DNA of 64,000 nucleotides. Origin: Grifola frondosa. Its lineage: Eukaryota > Basidiomycota > Agaricomycetes > Polyporales > Grifolaceae. Below the pieces are notes generated by a model. It had not been told where the DNA came from, ran no database searches, and saw nothing but the letters and a program-made list of their open reading frames with translations. The stretch spans positions 1,426,001-1,490,000 of the forward strand of contig LUGG01000004.1 of NCBI GenBank assembly GCA_001683735.1, written 5' to 3'. Below are positions 11,619-23,412 of this stretch, piece by piece (within the stretch, counting starts at the first letter, position 1; each line of letters opens with the position of its first letter). The translations under genes were made by a program, and so were the position numbers.

Positions 11619-13164
11619 GCGGTCTGGATCCGTGGGGGAAAAATAGCATCGGGAGGTTAGAGGGAGAAGGCGTCATCAATTCATCGCTAGAGCATCTGTG
11701 GAAGACATTTTGCATTCACGATATTGCGATAGATGTAAATATGTATGTATGTATGTAATTAGTGCACCGTGGATAACATATCTATTCTGTTTCGCAGTTG
11801 GTGGTGAAGTGACCTGGGCTCTTTCGATTGCCAACTTCGAAACGAGACGTATGATCAACAAGATGTCCTTGCGACACTGCTGTGTGGAGAGATGTGTCCA
11901 TATCAGTTCGTTCCAAGAGAATACTCACTCCCGATGCAGGTGATGTGAGCGAAGTCCCATCTATTTGTCATAGATACTACTTCACGAGCATGTAGGATCC
12001 CCACACTGAAGACTCTCAAATTTGTGTCATGTCAACTTTCATGATGTCGGCAGTCTTTCTAAATTAATAATTGATTCTCAAGCGTTGAGGGGGTATTCTT
12101 CCATCCTTCAATGTGATAAAAGAGTGACTTGTGGCAATGTGAAAAGGTAGCACGCCTCAATATATTGTTAAAATTCAAGAATAAAACCGTAACAACTATT
12201 TCACTGTGGAACATAACAAACAATGGCTCGATACGCTGTAGCCCTACCTCTCTAGCTGGTCCAGTCGACAAACACACTGCAGAATTCAATTGAAGTTGGA
12301 AGTACCGGTCCTAGGACGATCAATTCATGCGGGATCGTCTGATCAGGAAGATCGGCCTGATCGGGTCAACATATCTGCAGCCACTCTGCAGCGGTAGCCG
12401 GACTTTTCGCATGCAAGGTCATCCTTATTGTACACGCAGCCCACTCTGGAAAGCTTGTTGTCTCGCTTTCTAGACCCCGAAGCATTAGAATCACCGTTTT
12501 GGCCTGTTCGCATACCAGATGAGAAGCCCTTGTGTTACAGGATATGTGAGTATTAACGTGCCATGGGCCATCACCTGGAACTCACATCAGGAAAACTCCA
12601 ATTTTACTTAGCTGCTTTTTGGTGCTTTTTGGCCACTTTATTGCCTGAAAACAGATGAAAATAAGTAGATCCAATCTCCGAATCAACTTATCTGCTCTTT
12701 TTTTGGCTTATTTTACTTTTTTCAGCCATTTCAGGTGGAAAAGTGGAATTGGAGATTTTCTGATGCACCACAGGAGTGGATGCAATATATTGAGCAAAGA
12801 CGGGGAGGAGAACAAGGAGGGTGGAAAGAGAGTGAGGATACTTCATGGCTGCGTAAAGGTAGATGACACGGGGAAGCAAGCTTCAACGGAATGTAAAAAA
12901 GCCGATGGCGAGGTTGTTCCTTACAAGATGGCTGCCATCATATTGTCAGCATGGGTCACAGCCACCTTGCTTGTCAAACCTTATCCCCTCACCTCTGACT
13001 GGAATTCTGCTTTTTGAGTCTCTGAATTGTCATAGGCCATAATTTAGGCTCTGCATGAAAGTGCATGGGTTTGCAGAGAGTGCTGTGGCATTTGTGTGTA
13101 AACCTATAAGGTCCACATTTCCAACTTTAAGAATATGCAATCAGTTCGCTACTCCTAAGAGCAT
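11619..13164. other. Gene-poor spacer
   Basis: About 1.5 kb of A+T-richer DNA. A 120-codon plus-strand frame at 12655-13017 begins with a hydrophobic stretch but resembles nothing I know and has no clear coding signature. I do not call it a gene. Confidence 0.4.
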
Positions 13165-13301
13165 CTATGACATTGAAACAGAAATTCAACAATATTCAAC
13201 AGACTACAAACTAAACCTGGCCAACCGTTGTCAGGAAGATCACGTGATAATTTCTGTCTGCATTCAAAATTAAAAATAAACTACGTTGAATTTTTACCAT
13301 T

Positions 13302-15193
13302 ATGTCTTTCCTTAACTCAGACATCCTCCGAGAGATTATTGCTCAGCTTGATGTATCTTGGACCAAACAGAAGGAGCTGTCTGATAATAATGCTCACACT
13401 GAATCTTTTCACTGGCTTCTGAGTTTAAGAACCATCAGTTCCGCCTTCTGCAATACATACCTTCCACGACTCCCCCCTATAGCCATACGGCTCGACAGTC
13501 TAGAGACAGCCACTCAATTATTCACAGATATCATACACTATGAAAAAATGGGCTGCAAATGCTCTTCAGGGGAAGATATAAACCCTCACATCCATCACGA
13601 CTTTCTAAATATCTATCTGCTGGAAGTCGATTTTCCAGAGGATGATAATGGTCCAGAGTTATGGAAACTTGCATGGAAGGCGGTGAAATACATGACACAG
13701 CTGGTGGAGCTCAATGTCATTGTGGATCATCAAGCACAACAAACAGTGCTAAGAAGAATCGGACAGTGGTGGGAGAGGCGCTGTCCAATAGAGAAACTGA
13801 GACTTATAGATCAACGTTCAGAGCCTAGGGTGAGTAACATTATTATAATAAGAATACCTGCTTATGATTTATTTCACCAGCTATCTCTGATACAAGAACA
13901 GAGACTATGGGACAACTATCAATCCTTCGCATTTGACCTCCTATTCTTATCAGTAAACTTAGTACACTGAAAATACCCCCATTCTGATGAATCCTATTTT
14001 CGGATAAAATTAAAAATTATTAATAAATATTATAATAAAAATTATGGCACTAAAGCAGGTAAAGGTCTGTATAGATGTTTCTGTAATAGTTTCAGCTATG
14101 GTTACTAGTTATTGGTTAATTTAGCCCACTTAGTGGGAAAAAGTTCTTGAAACAATCTTTTAAATACAAAATATAAAATATTATTATTTATAAAAAGGAT
14201 TAACTTGCTGACCCATTCTAATTTAAATTGACCAATATCAGAAAGAAGTATTACATAATTTATTCCTTCAAAGAAGAATCTTGCTTTATTAGACTTTACT
14301 GGAAGTGAAAATTTAGATCTGACAATAAGTAAATAAAATCGCTTAAGAATCGTTTTATTTTTATTATTATTTTCATGTACCCGTGCTATTCTGTCGTAGA
14401 ATCGACCTAATTTAAAGAATTTATCTATTAATAAAGATAAACTCTGATATTGTAAATAAAATTATACCGTTTTTTAATATGTATCCGATATTCAAAATAG
14501 AAATTATACACAGTCCGAGGTATATTCATAATATGGGAAGATTTGATATGGTGTATATTTATACCATTTTACCTAAATAAAGTTATATTAAAATTTAGGT
14601 GGATTTAGCTTTAGGAGTTTCTAGCATATAGTGTTTTTATAGAGGCCAAATCTTTTAGTATTGGTTTTTAGCCTCTTGAAGATCTTCTAAAACAAAAATT
14701 AATCTATGTACATCTAAGGTAATATCTTTAAATGATTATTTAAGTATTAATTACTGTATCTGAAATTAAAAATAATTAATTTGTTAAAAAAGCTGTATTT
14801 GTTTTTAATTTAAATAAAGACTTTCCCAACATTCATATCCTTTTCATCAAATCTCCTGTCTTCCCTTTTCCTATCCCCCAACATTTGCCCGCCATGACCC
14901 TAAACAACCTCTATGAGTTGGAAGCTTATGTGCTCAACAATCCATATGACTTCAAAGACGATGAATACAATATGGCCGATTTTCTTTTTAATGAAGTCTC
15001 GGCCTTATCGGACATTTACATGGAGTATTTCAATTGGTCTATTATGACTACTGAAGAAATCTTGTATGATGCCATTGAAGTCAGATGCATACATGGGAAG
15101 CGGAGATCAACGGAAAAGTGGGGATTGGAAAGTTATATTGAGGTGGACAAGGAAAATAAGATATTAGCTGGGGTGATGACAATTAATTACTAG
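13302..15193 (+). pseudogene. F-box-like protein, split by an A+T-rich insertion
   Basis: The frame starts at ATG 13302 with LNSDILREIIAQLDVSW, the leucine-rich opening typical of fungal F-box-like proteins, followed by Leu/Trp-containing LRR-like segments. It runs 222 codons to a stop at 13970. The last 7 codons come from inserted DNA. The downstream frame (YELEAYVLNNPYDF ... LAGVMTINY, ending 15193) is its C-terminal part. In the paralogue at 27730-28905 both parts are joined in a single frame through FDLLFFPNIHILFIKS, which shows that this copy was interrupted. F-box proteins recruit substrates to SCF ubiquitin ligases; the substrate here is unknown. An unusually long intron (GTAAAC ... 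AAAG) is the alternative, but splicing it would leave a frame different from the paralogue. Confidence 0.6.
13949..14823 (-). other. 875-bp A+T-rich insertion with organelle-like open frame
   Basis: The stretch is conspicuously poorer in G+C than anything around it. It sits exactly where the paralogous copy reads straight through (CTATTCTTTCCCAAC), with a 3-bp CTT repeated at the borders. On the minus strand it holds a 118-codon frame (14461 down to the TAG at 14105-14107) with no ATG and many ATA codons. The product is basic and hydrophobic (FKLGRFYDRIARVHENN, FFFEGINYVILL). Upstream a second frame (HIMNIPRTVYNFYFEYRIH) looks like the frameshifted continuation. The composition and codon use resemble a fungal mitochondrial gene or linear mitochondrial plasmid. 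I cannot name the protein, and the origin is inferred. Confidence 0.55.
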
Positions 15194-15870
15194 GATATTG
15201 ATAATATATTACTTGTAATCCAGGCCTACAAATGAACTCAGTATTAATTACTTCATCTTTGTACACATTCTCAAGCTTATAAAGATTGCTAACATATTGA
15301 TTCAACCTGAGCATTCACGTCAACAATCTATAATGTAACTCTACCATTACTTATTTATAATGTATAAGAGATGGATTGATAATTAACAGTGCAGATGACG
15401 AGTTCACATGCTTCATACAAACAGACGCTCAATCTCCTGCCTTTTTGGGTCAGATTTACAATCACATATGTTTTCTCCTTCCGCAACATATTATATAGCA
15501 TCACACTGACTTCCAAAAACATTGATCATATGTTTTATATCATGTTTTATCATCTGGAACATTTGTTTTGCGATTAGAGGCATGACAAAGATCACGTGCA
15601 TCTGACATATGTTTTATCTCCGTATGTTTTTCTCAGCCACCTGATAAGAAAAGTAAGAACCTCACATACAAAATTTTCTAAGTGAGTAAGAACAGAGTTG
15701 TTACCTGGTTGTATTGGATCATAACCCTAACCTAGAAAATTTGTTCCCATGGATACAAAATTTTGTATTGAAAAAACTTTCCCATGGCTTTTGCGATGAA
15801 AAGTGTGTTACAAGATTTGGCTGGGGACCTCGCCTATAATAACGATTAATTCGTTCTTCATCAATCGTAA

Positions 15871-16498
15871 TCGCGTCATTACCCTCATCTTCGCTTTTTG
15901 GTTATGCCTACTTCGGGTTTCCGAGGATCGTTCCTAGCCATTTTCACATGATTTGGACTCGGACTCATTGATAAATACACTGTACTTACTTTACCAAATT
16001 CAGACAAGTTTTCCTCCTCGAGTTCAGAGCTCAGTTCCAGCACTGCGACTCATCGCGACCACCTTCGCGTCTCACACTTGTCTCACACTGCATCTACCCC
16101 GAGTTATTCTGCGACTGCATTTCACTGCGACTGCGTTTCTTCACTGCGACTGCATTTTACACTGTGACTGCATTTTACACTGCGACTGCTACTGCATTTC
16201 TGAGTACTGCGACTGCGTTTCCGAGAAGCACGAGGAGTTCGTGCGAGCCTCATGTTCGGCCTCACACCGTCGCGAATAGAGCTGAGTTATCCTTGTGTCC
16301 CCTTTTGCCGAGTTCCATTCCCCATCCCTTCGTATCTACATTCGTGTTCACACTTCACGTTCGGAACCAAAACGAGAAGCCGTTAGGCCCACTTGCGACA
16401 TACCTCGTAACTTCCGATCCGTGCTACGACCTCCTCGCATACAGAGAGAGTGTGTGTGTGGTTTTATTCTATAGGTTTTAGTCTGGATCCCGTTCCAG
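15871..16498. other. Spacer with a CTGCGACTGCATTT minisatellite
   Basis: No gene recognised. At about 16105-16220 a 13-19-bp unit built on CACTGCGACTGCATTT is repeated about seven times with small changes. The same CTGCGAC/TTGCGAC words recur loosely at 17.5-18.6 kb. Confidence 0.6.
16105..16220. repeat. Degenerate minisatellite, unit CACTGCGACTGCATTTTA
   Basis: About seven imperfect head-to-tail units of GACTGCATTT/GACTGCGTTT separated by CACTGC or TTCACTGC. No function is apparent; it is useful as a marker of replication slippage. Confidence 0.75.
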
Positions 16499-19400
16499 TC
16501 ATATCAACATCACTGCATTCTGCCAGGTGGGTATGGTGAGCTGGCACATGTTAAAAATGGTCCCATAGAAATTGATGGCCCGCTCCCACTCGTCCTTGAC
16601 TGGGTGGATACTAATATCCTTGACATAATAACCCTTTAATCCAATCGGGCGAGATTGCATAAGATTACTCTCCTGCACGACACCAACAGTCATGGCCATG
16701 ATGCGCTGAGCTGAGCTATCCAAGACCGTGTTGCAAATAACATTGGATCTAAAACAAGTCAGAAATAAATATCGATGATTAGTTAAGGTCACCTACTTGT
16801 CACCACTCAAAACAGTAGCACTGAAACCTGCCTTTCAAGCCCGAGCAGGGTTGAATATCCAGGGCGTCTTCACAAAAGTGATGACCTGCAACATGGCCCT
16901 GGAAACCATGAGATAAATAACAGACGATATTTTGCAAACTTACTTTTGGTTGACTTCATAATTCTTGAGAATATACGGCGTGTACATGACAGTGTGAACC
17001 TCCTGGAAGGACACGTAGCAGCAAGAACTATAATAAAGTATTAATAAGATACATAGCCCTTAAATATAATATATATATACATACTTTAATTTCGGCAGAC
17101 CCTTATATGTGCGTCCCAAGGTGGGATCCAGGTTGTTGTCAATCTCCACGCCATCCCTAAGGAACAAAGGTTAAATATATAAATCAAAATAAAGGAGAAA
17201 ACAATACAGCTTGTCAGCGATCGTGGTGCGCTGTATAGAAATAAGTATTAAATGTGTTAAATTGGACTCAAGAGAAAAAGATAAATTACGGAGTTTTTGT
17301 AGAGTCCTTAATGGGGGATTTGCGACCTTTCTTGACACTGTGCTGTAATCATTAGAAACACGTTATGGAAAAAAATGAAAAACCCACAGGGGTTGAGGTT
17401 AATTCTCCTAGTCAGTCTTCCTCTTCAATGTCCTCGGCTAGCTGTTCCTCCATGGTCCGTTGATACGAAGGTGCATGCTACGTGGATCAATTTATTTTTG
17501 CATTCAAGCATCTGACAATCATACAGAAGTTGCAGACAGAGTCGCACTTGCGATTACGTTGTCGCAGGTCATTTCACAATAGTATCTAACTTCGTCACGA
17601 TGTGCGATCAGCTGAACATAGACTATCAATGGTTCTACACTACCATATGGTCAAAATTCACATGATATGTCATTTAGCCATTCAAATTCACCACATGGCG
17701 ATGCGCAACAAGTCGAGACACTTGCGACCCAATTGTTCGGCATCCTACATGCATCTACCCGGCAGATCACATGCGTCAAACCTAATCCCAGTCTTTTCGA
17801 CTCTTACCCAGTCTCTTATTCATTTCATATCCGATTTAACTTCACCACATGACTCCACATGTCAATTCGACGTCTCCACTATTGTTTGAGGTGCACCTTG
17901 GACCATACTACCACCGCAACATGTTCTTTTTTACGACAGAGGCCTCGAGAAAGCCATGCATCTACTCGCATGTGCCTTCGCATATTTCACATGCTGGTGC
18001 AGTGTGTGGCTATATGTGGCAGGTGTAGTAGTTCAACCACAATACTTTCTGTGTCCCTTTCACCCTGATTGTGTATAGCTTACTTGTGTTGCGTCTCATC
18101 CCAGACATTTGTTGATGCTGCAACTGGCTTTTCCTTTACTAGTTAGCATATTTTACAGGATATGTTCATCGCAAGGTACTTGCAATCGGTTTTTGATTCG
18201 TACTGAGGTCTTTTTGCGTTTCAGATACATAGAATAATTTATAAAGACTCATGTATAGTACGAGATGAATCAGATATGAGTTTCCCCCACAAGTGCAGAG
18301 TTCAAAATTGTCGGCTTCACTCGCGATCACATCCACTCTTCACTAAAAGCTCTTCTCACACTGCGAAACTGCGACCGTGACACTTGCCACTATACGAATA
18401 GACCATCAAACACATTGCAACTTCGAACCTGCGATCAAAGAGACCCCTTTAGTTGCAATACACGTGGAGTGCGCGAAAAGTCAATAGTGCTAAGCATTTC
18501 TTTTACTTTGTTCTACGTTTCTTTTTACTTCAGAGACGTGCGATTCACGTGCAGCTCGCGAGGATAATCAGTCTCTCAGTACTGCACAAGGGACCTCTGT
18601 GAGAAATCGAGAGCCCATTCACACTATATCTCGTTGCTACTGACTTTATGATTTATAGAATACATATTTGTGTTTTATAGATCAGAGTTGGGAAGAGAGT
18701 ATCACCGTTCATCATTATAGTCCTGCATGGACTCATCTCCAAACTCAGAAAGGGTCATGGCTTTCTTGCCATGCTTGCTAAAGCATATAGTCAGATCAAT
18801 GCAAAAGAAAGAACAAAGCAAACACCTACCGTGACCTCACTTCAAGGTCCAGGAAGGGGTTATTGTCACTATCAGACATGACTTCAGCCTTCCGCGACTT
18901 GACCCTATGAAACACTTAGAATTATACCATGCTAAAACAATGACAGAACTCACATATTTCCTGCTCTGGTTCTTTTAACGGGAGAGGAACTAGCAATCAA
19001 TATGAATGTCAAAGAATCTCACTTTAATCATAGGGACACACGTACAGTTCCGATTGCTCAATATCATCATCATCCGAGTCTACCTGGACTCTGCCTCACT
19101 TCTGAACCACCTTACGTGGAGAAGGTGATTGAGGCGAGAGAGGTGCACTGGTCCCCTTCCTAATAAGCAGCTTAGTAAGTAACAATACATATACTGTAAG
19201 AAGACGTACTTTTTAATAGGACTCTGAGGAATACGCTTAATATCCCATTCAGGACTATGAAGGATATGTTAATAGTTAATATTCAAGATAAATAAAGACA
19301 TACCTTTGACGACGAGGTCTTACCTCCTCATCAGAAGAGCTGAGTCAATGGTAATAAGTATGTGTAACAATGATAAGCATCAGAATCTGACTCACACAAC

Positions 19401-19659
19401 ATCTTTCACATCCCCTGCATCGTGAACGGAGGACTTGGTGGCTACATCCTCACTGCAAAGAGATAAGTCTGAAAGATATTTACATTAAAAGGCACATACG
19501 TGGAGTGTGCAACTTCCTCAGATGACTTGACAGGCTTTCTTTTAGCACATCGACTATAAGTAACAATATTAGTTCAATAGCAAGATAATATAATGATCAC
19601 AAGGCATACCTTGTAGCAGCCACACTAAGATGATCACGACCGGACATGCGCAGAGGCAT
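16499..19659 (-). pseudogene. Intron-rich unknown protein gene with two in-frame TGAs
   Basis: I do not recognise the family with confidence. About a dozen short exons can be followed by consistent GT-AG introns of about 45-60 nt. From ATG 19659 (MPLRMSGRDHLSV) the N-terminal half is a charged, disordered region (SSDEEVRPRRQ, SPEWDIKRIPQSPIKK, SDSDNNPFLDLEVRSR). The C-terminal block (17350-16499) is folded-looking: KKGRKSPIKDSTKTP, DGVEIDNNLDPTLGRTYKGL, YTPYILKNYEVNQK, ITFVKTPWIFNPARA, ATVLSGDK, then the last exon ending WQNAVMLI. It resembles, from memory, an uncharacterised Agaricomycete-specific family. TGA stops interrupt exons at 16835-16837 and 19096-19098; both fit C-to-T change of CGA. 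A 1.2-kb stretch between the two halves (17.48-18.69 kb) shows no exons and may be an insertion. Confidence 0.5.
17480..18690. other. Non-coding stretch inside the unknown minus-strand gene
   Basis: About 1.2 kb with no supportable exon, rich in CTTGCGAC/CTGCGAC words like those of the 16.1-kb minisatellite. It is either an unusually large intron or inserted DNA. Confidence 0.35.
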
Positions 19660-19669
19660 AACATTGAAA

Positions 19670-21250
19670 ATGGATAAAGAAAGTAACCAAGACGTCAAGA
19701 ATAAGATAATCTGGGGAGGACCAGAATATGAAAGAGAATGTGCAAAAAGTAAGGCCTTAAATACTCTCCCCATTGATATAATAAATGCAATACCATTGGC
19801 CAGAAATTTGTCAGACATCCATTGGACTAGTAAAGCCGCAATGAGGAGTAGATGGCGTGATTATGTGCAAATGATCCAGAGCTGGTAACATTGAGCACGA
19901 ATGTTCTAGAGTTGGTGAGATTATTTACAATTTATTCGTAAAAATCAGGAATTTATTCCCTTTGCAGTGGCAATCACTCAGAATCATTGATGACACTCTC
20001 ATGGTGACACAACAACTGTTGAGCAATCCAGAGAAATATAGTATGTGAAGTTGATTCTGAATGCACATGAATAGTTTACAAGGTCAATCATAGGACAGGT
20101 GCTGGAGGAGGTGATGAAGGATGCAATGTCAGGACCCAAGCAGTACATTCAGCTGGCCCGTATGGCTGAGGTATGTTCACACAAATCATGTCTTAAAAGT
20201 CGCTAACAAGTACAATAAGCCTGATCAAGCAAGAGTCTCCACTATGATAGTCAGTGGCAGACAAAGCCGTCTGACCATGGTTACTCTGTACGACACATCC
20301 GCAGGTGAAGATCCATGTAAAGTTATATTACGGATACAAGGTTATGTTTCCAAGTGTAATCTGCCTCCAATTGTTAACGGTAACCAGTACGTGTTTCCAT
20401 CCATACATTATAAGTCATTAAATGTTTGAGTCGTAGACTTCCAAACAAACTAGAAGTGGCTAAGCAGGCCATCACCTTAACAGGCCTTGGAGCTCCTGAA
20501 TTTGATAAGGTAGCACAAGGCATCATAGTGATTCACCAAGTCTTTGGTGCACACATGCAAGGGGAACTGAAGAAGTGGACACTGTTTCAAGAGGATGGCT
20601 ACATTTCACTTCAGTTCACCAACAGATACCTTACCAGTGCTGTGGAAGGAGAAGAGTGTACCTCCATAGATATTTCACCTCTCATCGATCCATTTGGTAT
20701 CTTAGCTGCATGGATGACCAACCAGCTACATCTGTCAGATAACCAGGTTCAGTATTTTGAAAGTATAATGACAACCACTACAGATAACCACCAGTATGTA
20801 AATATATATGTTTTTTCTCAACATATGATTGATCAATGACAGAACAACCAAATATGTGGAGATCAAGCCAAAGGAGATCCAACGGGGACATTTAGTTGAA
20901 CTTCAGGTGTCTTTCGGTGCATTACCTGTGAATTTCAAACAAAAACATATGTTTGTGGTAATTTCCAAACTGCATGCTATTTGTATTATCAGTCGTGTCA
21001 TGGAAAAGGCAAGTCGTATTTCTCTACACCCATAAATAAATATATAACAACCACATACTAGGACCTCAATCGAATTATTCTGGAACGAGTCAGAAGTACA
21101 AAGATGTCTCCACTACAAAAGGTGAAGCGAAAGATTGGATATGATGATGAGGATGAAGAGGGAAGGAGGGGAGAAAAGATTCAGCAACTGGATGGGCAGG
21201 AAGGACAGGAGGAAGCTGTCAATGGAAGAATGTCTGGACAACAGCACTAA
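19670..21250 (+). CDS. Intron-rich unknown protein, divergent partner of the minus-strand gene
   Basis: I do not recognise this protein. A run of plus-strand exons can be joined by short introns: MDKESNQDVKNKIIWGGPEY ... WTSKAAMRSRWRDY (19670-19888); SLRIIDDTLMVTQQLL (about 19970); SIIGQVLEEVMKDAMSG (about 20090); QARVSTMIVSGRQSRLTMVT (about 20230); AKQAITLTGLGAPEFDKV through SIDISPLIDPFGILAAW (20430-20800); VEIKPKEIQRGHLVELQVSF (about 20850); and a charged tail ending MSGQQH at 21250. SIDISPLIDP-type segments occur, as far as I recall, in many uncharacterised Agaricomycete proteins. The start lies 11 bp from the opposite-strand ATG at 19659, so the pair shares its promoter. Exon limits are approximate. 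Confidence 0.5.
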
Positions 21251-22083
21251 TCATAATAAATTTATATCGACTCTGAAATGCCAATTTGTAGTCATTGCCT
21301 GGAGAACACAGGATGCATCCCTTCTCCTGATACTGTCACATGGATTCTTTCATGTAGTGGGATGCTTTATGCATCTCAGATGGATACTGGGTATGAAATG
21401 GTGATGATAAAGAAAAACTTTAGAACTGGGGCAGAGATTGCGCAAAGTCAGTTGCACAAAATCAGGCAGAGTAGGGAACAAGGCAGGAACAGAGTGATGC
21501 TATGGGGTGTCCAGCCTTTTTGGTGTAATGAGGAGTACGTGGGGACATGGATAAGGCCTGTGACATATGAAGGAGGGCCCTTGGCTCGAATACCGGAGAT
21601 GCAGACAGTCTGCACATAGGTGATGATCAGGTGCGAGTTTGTGCAAGATATATAAAATGTGCTGGAATGTGCAAATTAACACATAGAGGTGGGGCTGGAC
21701 CATCCTCAGTCCTTAGTGCTCCGTCACACATGGATGATTCCATGGAAGAATTTATGGCATCAATTGAGCATGCGCAGAAACATTGGGGCCTGCAGGAAAA
21801 GGGATCATCAGCAAAGTGGTGCAGGAAGGGCCCGTGAGACTGTGCAAATACCAATAAATGTGTTGTCTGTGCAAGCCATATCTCTCAGTCTTCTTCGACT
21901 ACCCATCACTCAAACACTCCTCACTACAACTTTCTGCATGCTTCTCCACCCACTGTGTCTTCATTCCACAATACTATGGATTTGGCAGCTCTGGAGGCTA
22001 TACTGCGCCAGGCATCCTTTGACATCTGTGGGCCTGTTTGTGCACGCAATGGTGTATGCTCGAACAATGGTGCGTGACTGGAA
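21251..22083. other. Spacer before the Copia element, possible gene remnant
   Basis: A 113-codon plus-strand frame at 21278-21619 (MPICSHCLENTGCIP, GTWIRPVTYEGGP) and a shorter one at 21631-21837 may be relics of the upstream gene or a neighbouring gene. They lack recognisable domains, so I leave them unassigned. Confidence 0.3.
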
Positions 22084-22449
22084 TGTTAGTTGTATGATTT
22101 CATCTCTCTCTCTTTCATATTTTCACTTTTCATTGCGGTCACTTATTGCGCCATTTCCTAGCTATATCGCATTCCATTTACAGAGCCATATCTCCGTTAT
22201 TCACTTCTCCACTGTGTCTTCATTCTTCAGCCACAGTTGGTGCCACTTTCCTATTTACTCCTGTTTACATTTCACTCCATAGCATCTCCGGAGTCCGTCC
22301 TCTGCTGTTCTCCTTAGCAGCTCAACACGGACTCCAGGTGCGTAGTATATCCTCTCGATATCATGTACATAGCAGCTCAACACGGACTCCAGTGTCTTGT
22401 TCTATTGAGTGTGCTCCTGGCACCCCAGCATTCGCTTTTGGCTCTAATA
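22084..22449 (+). repeat. Left LTR of the Copia element
   Basis: 366 bp starting TGTTAGTTGTATG and ending GGCTCTAATA. It differs from the right LTR at roughly ten positions, mostly C/T or G/A and nearly all in the first 120 bp, plus one 1-bp indel. It contains an internal doubled AGCAGCTCAACACGGACTCC (near 22317 and 22373). The sequence right after it, GGTTATGAGCCC, is in the primer-binding-site position. Confidence 0.92.
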
Positions 22450-22653
22450 GGTTATGAGCCCTGCGCTCTGACCACTTCATTTGCATTCTGGTCGATCCCC
22501 AGCTCTCCATTTGCCTTCATCATCTCAAGATCAGACTTTCTACATCCTGTCTACACCTCCTATCACCCTCTGCTTCACTCAGATCTCTTCTGATCCCCTC
22601 TGATCTCTCCTGATCACTTCCAATCACTGTCTACACCTCTGTTGCTGCTTCCC

Positions 22654-23412
22654 ATGTCTTCTGAGTCAACAAATCGCATTCAACCCCTTACCAATGGCAC
22701 CTACAACCAGTGGAGTGGAGAGATGCATGCATATCTTCGCAGATTGGGGTATTGGGGGCTTGTGAGTGGTGCTGAGACGCTTCCACCACCGGATGAGGAC
22801 ATAGAGCGAAGGGAGTGGCTCAAGATGCAGTCTAAAGCAGCTGGTGAGATTTATCTGGCTGTTGCCCCTGAGCAGAGGACACATTTTGGCAGAAAGGATG
22901 ATGATCCTGTTGCAATGTGGGCTGCTCTTGAGGCTGCCCATGTTCTTCGTTGTCCTGGGGCGTGTTTTAATGCCTATGACTCCCTCTTCTCCATCCGGAA
23001 GCTCGAGGATGAGTCCTTGCAGTCCCTTGTCACCAGGATCGAGGAATCCATGTGCTCCATCCAGAATCTTCGTCCCCCTGCCTTCACTCTCACCATGCTG
23101 GATGATGAGCTCGAGTCTATGGCCATGATTCGAGCCCTTCCTGCTGAGTACTCAAATTTTATCTCTGCCCTCATGCTTCAGGACAAGCTCGACAAGTCCA
23201 CCATCTTGCAGGCCTTCCAGACTGAGGAGCTCAACAGAACTCGTCATTCTGAGCGCTTACCTTCATCTTCCACTGCCCTCCTTGCTTCAGCATCCACCAG
23301 CCCACGCTCCAAGTGCAAATTTTGTGACAGAGAAGGTCACACCCAGGCCCAGTGCTTCAAATTCACTCGAGCAAAGGCCAAGGCCACTGAACCTCACAGC
23401 GCTCCGAACATG
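22654..23412 (+). pseudogene. Copia Gag
   Basis: The frame starts at ATG 22654 (MSSESTNRIQPLTNGTYNQW), which is the copia Gag opening, NGTYNQWSGEMHAYL being the diagnostic segment. The capsid-like region continues through WAALEAAHVL, LVTRIEESM and LPAEYSNF. The zinc knuckle CKFCDREGHTQAQC (C-X2-C-X4-H-X4-C) lies at 23313-23354. One extra base near 23410 throws the remaining protease frame out of register. Gag forms the cytoplasmic particle in which the element RNA is copied. Confidence 0.9.

Larger units (their letters stand above)
13165..15870 (+). repeat. Segmental duplication, left copy
   Basis: This stretch is a diverged direct repeat of 27585-29527 (near-identical over long runs, for example around the LYELEAYVLNNPYDFKDDEY coding segment and its 3' flank). 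The left copy carries an 875-bp A+T-rich insertion (13949-14823) that the right copy lacks. The right copy carries a 170-bp insertion that the left lacks. The two copies bracket about 12 kb holding two unknown genes and a Copia element. Confidence 0.85.

Noticed and set aside
12655..13017. 120-codon frame in the 11.6-13.2 kb spacer
   Set aside because: No homology I recognise, no good splice or family context; a single hydrophobic stretch is not enough.
13949..14823. A+T-rich block as an ordinary long intron
   Set aside because: Best GT-AG pair leaves 8 extra nucleotides and a different frame from the uninterrupted paralogue, and the length is far above the local intron size; kept only as an alternative.
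15720..15735. ACCCTAACCT, telomere-like
   Set aside because: Only about one and a half units, present in both duplicates as ordinary sequence; not an interstitial telomere array.
16105..16220. Possible CRISPR-like array
   Set aside because: Units are 13-19 bp, degenerate, without unique spacers, and the genome is eukaryotic; a minisatellite.
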